Source of the DNA: Kiritimatiellia bacterium
GTDB lineage: Bacteria; Verrucomicrobiota; Kiritimatiellia; JAAZAB01
Direction of reading: 5' to 3'
Length of the DNA: 36,491 nt
NCBI GenBank assembly: GCA_028715905.1
Contig: JAQUQV010000025.1
Location: forward strand, 1-36,491
The notes under the pieces were generated by a model. The model saw nothing but the letters and a program-made list of their open reading frames with translations, was not told the origin of the DNA and did no database searches. Made by a program: the position numbers and the translations under genes. Shown here in pieces: positions 33,167 to 36,491 of this stretch; within the stretch, counting starts at the first letter, position 1; every line of letters starts with the position of its first letter.

Positions 33167-33186
33167 AACAGTTAATAACAGTTAAT
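33167..33186 (+). promoter_or_regulatory. Perfect tandem decamer before the small winged-helix gene
   Basis: AACAGTTAAT occurs twice in direct succession (33167-33176 and 33177-33186), 18 bp before the ATG at 33205. Repeats one helical turn apart are a common layout for regulator binding; self-regulation by the downstream protein is possible. Confidence 0.4.
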
Positions 33187-33204
33187 CCCCAAATAAGGAG
33201 AGCC

Positions 33205-33597
33205 ATGCGTTCAGAATTATCAGCCGCTCAATTAAAAAAAGCCCTGAACATCCGCACCAAGATTGACAAACTGAATACCCGGATCGACCGGCTTCAAAAG
33301 CAGTTACAGGAAGTGTTGGGCGGAGCAGCCGTTAAGTCAAAGGTTGCTGTTCACAGAAAGATCAAAGCACAGCGAAAAATTGGGTTTATAAAAAGCAAAC
33401 GCGGCAACCTGAAAAAACTGGTGGTCAAGGTGCTTGAGAAAGCAGGCAAGCCGTTGCGTATAGCCGAAATTTACAAAGAACTGAAAAAAGCCGGATATAA
33501 GACAACGTCCAAAAATCCAATACGGCAATTGAGCACCCGGCTTTATGGAGACAAAAACTTGAAAAGACCGTTTCCCGGAACATTTGCTCTGCAATAA
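33205..33597 (+). CDS. Small coiled-coil and winged-helix protein (HARE-HTH-like)
   Basis: A 130-residue basic protein. The N-terminal 40 residues form a heptad-type coiled coil (IRTKIDKLNTRIDRLQKQLQ). A lysine/arginine-rich linker follows, then a C-terminal 60-residue domain (VVKVLEKAGKPLRIAEIYKE, then RQLSTRLYGDK), which resembles HARE-HTH or a similar winged helix. Such small proteins occur in many copies in Verrucomicrobia-related genomes with unknown targets. A strong AAGGAGAG ribosome binding site is present. Possible DNA-binding or nucleoid-associated role. Confidence 0.6.
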   Translation: MRSELSAAQLKKALNIRTKIDKLNTRIDRLQKQLQEVLGGAAVKSKVAVHRKIKAQRKIGFIKSKRGNLKKLVVKVLEKAGKPLRIAEIYKELKKAGYKTTSKNPIRQLSTRLYGDKNLKRPFPGTFALQ

Positions 33598-33637
33598 GAA
33601 GCGGCAAATTATTTCCTTGTAGCAAACTGGGCCAGAA

Positions 33638-33730
33638 ATGATATTCCGCATCAGCCAGAAACTCGGAAAGAAAATCCAGGTCGCGCCATCAAAGGCGCTC
33701 CCAGAAAATACATTATCAATTCACAAATGA
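33638..33730 (+). pseudogene. N-terminal stub resembling DUF6933 proteins
   Basis: A 30-codon frame beginning MIFRISQKLGKKIQ and continuing to a proline-rich turn (PSKALPEN) before it stops. As far as I recall, this is how DUF6933 proteins (about 170 residues) begin. The rest of the gene is absent, so it is a truncated remnant. No ribosome binding site is evident. Confidence 0.4.
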
Positions 33731-33811
33731 ATATTGAGACTTGCCCCTTACGCACGCTTGGATTATAAGATAATAGACCTGTGTCGTTTCGCAAAGCTCA
33801 ACTACGCAGGG

Positions 33812-33838
33812 CACTCATCGCCCGGAGGGCGATGAGTG
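33812..33838. repeat. Perfect REP-like hairpin
   Basis: Arms of 12 bp (CACTCATCGCCC / GGGCGATGAGTG) around GGA. No T-tract follows. The sequence before it (CGCAAAGCTCAACTACGCAG) has the look of intergenic REP/RAYT-type palindromes, so a transposable palindromic unit is more likely than a terminator. Confidence 0.6.
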
Positions 33839-33910
33839 GAGGATAAGGGATATATTTAATGCAGGAAGGTTCTTTCATTGCATTTCTGCCATAAAACAAG
33901 GAGGGTTAAT

Positions 33911-34348
33911 ATGAGCTGGATCAAGGAGTTCAAGCAGTTCGCGATGCGCGGCAACGTGATGGATATGGCGATCGGCATAATCATCGGGGCGGCTTTCGGC
34001 AAAATCGTTTCCTCGCTGGTTGCGGACGTCCTGATGCCGCCGATCGGGAAAATTATGGGCAATGTGGATTTTTCCGACCTGTTCATAGTGCTGGGCACGG
34101 GAACTTATCCAACGCTGGCGGCGGCCAAGGCGGCCGGGGCCGCGACGCTTAACTACGGCATTTTTATCAATACGGTTATAGATTTCACAATCGTGGCGTT
34201 CTCCATTTTCGTGCTGGTGAAGGGCATAAACGCCATGCGTCGCCGCGAAGAGGCGAAAGTTGTTCCCCCTCCGCCGCCGGCGCCTTCAGCCGAGGAAAAG
34301 CTGCTGGCTGAAATCCGGGACCTGCTGAAAACCAACAAGTCCGCCTGA
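33911..34348 (+). CDS. mscL: Large-conductance mechanosensitive channel
   Basis: A 145-residue MscL protein, a pentameric inner-membrane channel that opens under osmotic downshock. The N-terminal signature [20 protein letters not shown] and first helix are intact. A second helix ([20 protein letters not shown]) and the C-terminal bundle ([14 protein letters not shown]) follow after a proline-rich link. The start at 33911 is chosen because of the AAGGAGGG ribosome binding site; the longer frame from 33878 has none. Length is normal for the family. Confidence 0.96.
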   Translation: MSWIKEFKQFAMRGNVMDMAIGIIIGAAFGKIVSSLVADVLMPPIGKIMGNVDFSDLFIVLGTGTYPTLAAAKAAGAATLNYGIFINTVIDFTIVAFSIFVLVKGINAMRRREEAKVVPPPPPAPSAEEKLLAEIRDLLKTNKSA

Positions 34349-34378
34349 TGGGCTACACGTATCGGAAGGAAAATAAAT

Positions 34379-35194
34379 ATGTTGCCTATGCATTGTGTGC
34401 GTTATTTCAGGTTGTCGTTCCTGGTTGGCCTCGTGGCTTCCATGGCGCTCGCGGCAGCCGTAGCCCCGGCTCAGGCCCCCGCCCCTGCAGCAGCGGCCGC
34501 GCAGGCGCCTGCGAAAAAGGAAGGCTGGAATTCGGAAATTAACGCGGGGCTCAACCTGACCCGCGGCAACAGCAAGACGCTCCTCGTCAATGGAGGGATT
34601 TTGTCCGAATATATAAGGAATGAAAACGAACTGCGGCTTGGCCTGCAGGGCGCTTACGGCGAAAGCGCCTTGACCGGGAACAGCGCTTCAAACAAAACGG
34701 AGCAGACGACCGTTCAGAATGCCAAGGGCACCGCCGATTACCGGCGTCTGTTCAGCGAGCGTGATTACGGTTACGCCAACGGTGAATTGATGCATGATGC
34801 CATCGCCGGTATTGATTACCGCCTGATCATGGGTCCCGGAGTCGGGCGCTATTTCCTGAAGAGCGATCTACAGAAGCTGAGCGCCGAAGCAGGCGTGGCC
34901 TACGTGCGCCAGCGGCGGGAGGGCGACATCAACAACACCGTCAACCTGCGCGTGGCCCAGCGCTACGAAATCAAGTTCTTGGAGAAGTCCAAGCTCTGGG
35001 AGTCGGTGGAGCTGTTGCCTGCATTCAATGACTTCAGCAACTATTTCATAAATTTTGAAATAGGTGCCGAGGCCCCAATGGCCAAAGATTTGAGCCTGCG
35101 GATCGTGCTTCAGGATCAATACAACAACCGGCCCGCCAGGGATAAGGACAAGAATGATGTGCAGCTGATCGCCGGTGTTGCATATAAGATCTAA
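34379..35194 (+). CDS. DUF481-family outer-membrane protein
   Basis: A 271-residue protein with a signal peptide (hydrophobic core to residue 30, then an alanine/proline-rich stretch) and a beta-barrel-like remainder (NSEINAGLNLTRGNSKT, with alternating hydrophobic residues to the end, IAGVAYKI). This is the DUF481/YdiY group of outer-membrane proteins, often induced by salt. That fits its position 30 bp after mscL, possibly as a small osmotic-response operon. Function unproven. Confidence 0.75.
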   Translation: MLPMHCVRYFRLSFLVGLVASMALAAAVAPAQAPAPAAAAAQAPAKKEGWNSEINAGLNLTRGNSKTLLVNGGILSEYIRNENELRLGLQGAYGESALTGNSASNKTEQTTVQNAKGTADYRRLFSERDYGYANGELMHDAIAGIDYRLIMGPGVGRYFLKSDLQKLSAEAGVAYVRQRREGDINNTVNLRVAQRYEIKFLEKSKLWESVELLPAFNDFSNYFINFEIGAEAPMAKDLSLRIVLQDQYNNRPARDKDKNDVQLIAGVAYKI

Positions 35195-35214
35195 ATTGAA
35201 CCTGGAAAGATACG

Positions 35215-35313
35215 ATGCCGTTACCCGCGAAAATGGAGATAAAAAACGGAGTTTACCGTTACGGCAACCTGGAGCTTCCGCTTTACTCAGGTGAGTGGTC
35301 TTACCCGTTATAA
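35215..35313 (+). pseudogene. N-terminal stub resembling GH35 beta-galactosidase
   Basis: A 32-codon frame with a GGAAAG ribosome binding site. Residues 7-25 (MEIKNGVYRYGNLELPLYS) resemble the beginning of GH35-type beta-galactosidases, where the sequence would go on into the barrel. It stops after six more residues. I read this as the surviving 5' end of a deleted hydrolase gene. The similarity is from memory. Confidence 0.35.
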
Positions 35314-35328
35314 TGAAAGGCATCAATT

Positions 35329-35955
35329 GTGAATAATATTATTAAGAATGCTCTCCCGATAACTGCTGCATTATTACTAGGCCTGCCGGTTCAAATTAAT
35401 TTCGCCGCTGAGGAAATTAATGCGTCAAATACGGTAGATAAAAACAAGGAGAAAGATATGGCTCTTTCAGGAACCAACAAAATACTGGTGGCTTATTTTT
35501 CACATACCGGCAACACTCGTGAAATTGCCAATCAAATTCATAAACTCGTGGGCGGTGATATTGTTGAAATCCAGACCGTAACGCCGTATCCTGATGATTA
35601 CAATGCGGTGGTAAAACAGGCCAGGGAAGAGCTTGCTCCCGGCTACAAACCAGCATTGAAAACAAAAGTTGAGAATATCAAGTCGTATGATCTGGTTTTC
35701 GTTGGCTATCCTAATTGGTGCAGTACGATTCCAGCCCCGGTCAGAACATTTTTGTCGGAATACGATTTTTCGGGGAAAGTTATTGTGCCGTTTTGTACCC
35801 ATGGCAGCGGTGGTTTAGCCCGAAGCGTTACGGACATCTCAGAACTTTGCCCCAAATCGAGCTTTTTAGACGCTTTTGCGATTCCGGGCAAGGAGGTTAA
35901 AACCGCTCAAAACAAGGTATCTGAATGGTTGCGGAAAATAAAAATCATAAAATAA
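35329..35955 (+). CDS. Flavodoxin, possibly exported
   Basis: A flavodoxin-fold protein of 208 residues from GTG at 35329. The FMN-binding loop is SHTGNTREIANQI, followed by GYPNWCSTIPAPVRTFLSEY and PFCTHGSGG, as in the flavodoxin_4 group. The first 26 residues look like a signal peptide (ITAALLLGLPVQINFAA), so the protein may act outside the cytoplasm. There is also an internal ATG at 35458 with a strong AAGGAG site, which would give a cytoplasmic 165-residue form without the leader. Which start is used cannot be decided from the sequence. Confidence 0.8.
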   Translation: MNNIIKNALPITAALLLGLPVQINFAAEEINASNTVDKNKEKDMALSGTNKILVAYFSHTGNTREIANQIHKLVGGDIVEIQTVTPYPDDYNAVVKQAREELAPGYKPALKTKVENIKSYDLVFVGYPNWCSTIPAPVRTFLSEYDFSGKVIVPFCTHGSGGLARSVTDISELCPKSSFLDAFAIPGKEVKTAQNKVSEWLRKIKIIK

Positions 35956-36063
35956 AAGAAACAAAACTCTCAAAGGCAGGCAGGAAATAATTGTTCCCGT
36001 AAGGCTGAAAATCAAGTGGCTGAAGAATTAACGGGGCGGGGAAAAACCTTTTATTTTTTTATT

Positions 36064-36491
36064 TCATTCGTCCAGAAAATTCGGCAGATCAACCAGGATA
36101 TAATTGCCGCTGGAAAGTCTGATCTTCCAGTTGCCTGCGGAGGTGTCTGCCGCCGCCGGATCAGCGTATCCATTGCCGTCAAAGTCGGCGCCCATGCCGA
36201 TGTAACCGGCGCCTCCGAGGAACCACGGATCAATTATTGCAACGCCATAATTTGACGACGAGAGGATCACGATCCACAAGCCCGTCTCCGCCCGGTAGAT
36301 CGCCGGATCAACCTTGCCGTCGCCGTCAAAGTCGGCGGCCACCGCCGTCCAGCCGGCAAATCCCAGCAGACCTTCTGCGGTGATTGTCTGATAACCGGCC
36401 GTGGAAAGTTTTACCTGCCATGTGCCATTGGTGTTGTATAAAGCCGGATCGGCATAACGATCGCCGTCAAAATCAGCGGCAATAGCCTGCC
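36064..36491 (-). CDS. FG-GAP/VCBS-like repeat protein, 5' part outside window
   Basis: The C-terminal 142 residues of a protein on the minus strand, open to the window edge. Three repeats of about 48 residues each begin with a D-x-D-G-D/N calcium-site motif (ADFDGDRYADPALYNTNGTW, ADFDGDGKVDPAIYRAETGL, ADFDGNGYADPAAADTSAGN), and the protein ends in DLPNFLDE. It is the same type as the protein at 25847-26986. Probably secreted and surface-exposed. Confidence 0.7.
   Translation of the reverse strand, partial: QAIAADFDGDRYADPALYNTNGTWQVKLSTAGYQTITAEGLLGFAGWTAVAADFDGDGKVDPAIYRAETGLWIVILSSSNYGVAIIDPWFLGGAGYIGMGADFDGNGYADPAAADTSAGNWKIRLSSGNYILVDLPNFLDE

Larger units (their letters stand above)
32689..33204. 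other. 516-bp intergenic region with repeat modules
   Basis: Carries the palindrome at 32696-32714, repeat B (32799-32832), repeat A (32950-33008) and, near its right end, a perfect tandem decamer (33167-33186). No gene is supported here. Confidence 0.6.
33598..33910. other. 313-bp intergenic region with gene stub and hairpin
   Basis: Contains a short DUF6933-like N-terminal stub (33638-33730) and a perfect 12-bp-arm hairpin (33812-33838). No intact gene is seen. The region is A/T-rich compared with the operon sequences. Confidence 0.6.

Noticed and set aside
25847-36491. CRISPR or other regular repeat array based on the DFDGDG-coding repeats
   Set aside because: The repeats are protein-level FG-GAP-type units inside reading frames, diverged at DNA level and without unique spacers.

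Overview
The window looks like chromosomal DNA from an anaerobic bacterium of the PVC group, probably Kiritimatiellota or Lentisphaerota. I infer this from the gene types: FG-GAP-like 'DFDGDG' repeat proteins, Gfo/Idh/MocA and AraC regulators beside unusual glycoside hydrolases, large GT-C-type membrane proteins, and an anaerobic energy-converting hydrogenase. No marker gene is present, so the assignment is an inference. No rRNA, tRNA, CRISPR array or intact insertion sequence was seen.

Layout. Positions 1-9260 hold a large GT-C-like membrane protein, a UvrD/PcrA-type helicase, and an AraC regulator followed by a QueG-like iron-sulfur protein and a U32-like cysteine-rich protein. A well-formed AraC-type tandem site lies between the regulator and that pair. 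Next come a decayed stretch and an internally deleted Gfo/Idh/MocA oxidoreductase. Positions 9288-11726 encode a membrane-fused spermidine-synthase-like protein.

Positions 11834-23829 form the centrepiece: one tightly packed 16-gene operon, led by a good sigma-70-type promoter, for a group 4 (membrane-bound, energy-converting) [NiFe] hydrogenase. It joins four parts: (i) a sulfhydrogenase/AsrAB-like electron-input pair (dicluster ferredoxin and FAD/NAD(P) + [2Fe-2S] subunit) and a four-cluster HycB-like protein; (ii) the hydrogenase core (NuoH, B, C, D and I homologues), with all four nickel-ligand cysteines in place; (iii) a NuoL-type pump; and (iv) a full set of Mrp-antiporter-type subunits (MbhD/E fusion, F, G, H, A, B, C). 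The likely job is to couple NAD(P)H and/or ferredoxin oxidation and H2 evolution (or the reverse) to Na+ or H+ translocation. The subunit mix is unlike the textbook Mbh, Mbs, Ech or formate hydrogenlyase complexes.

Positions 23795-32688 are mostly on the minus strand: a GT39-like glycosyltransferase, an FG-GAP-like repeat protein, a GH20-related hydrolase with a divergent AraC regulator, and a GHL10 (DUF187)-type hydrolase. From 33205 onward there are a small winged-helix protein, MscL, a DUF481 outer-membrane protein, a flavodoxin, and the end of another FG-GAP-like repeat protein that runs off the window.

Several intergenic stretches carry what look like gene stubs (first 20-30 codons, or last 60, of recognisable genes). 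There is also an inverted pair of homologous intergenic modules 30 kb apart, and several perfect hairpins. Together these suggest past mobile-element activity and deletion.
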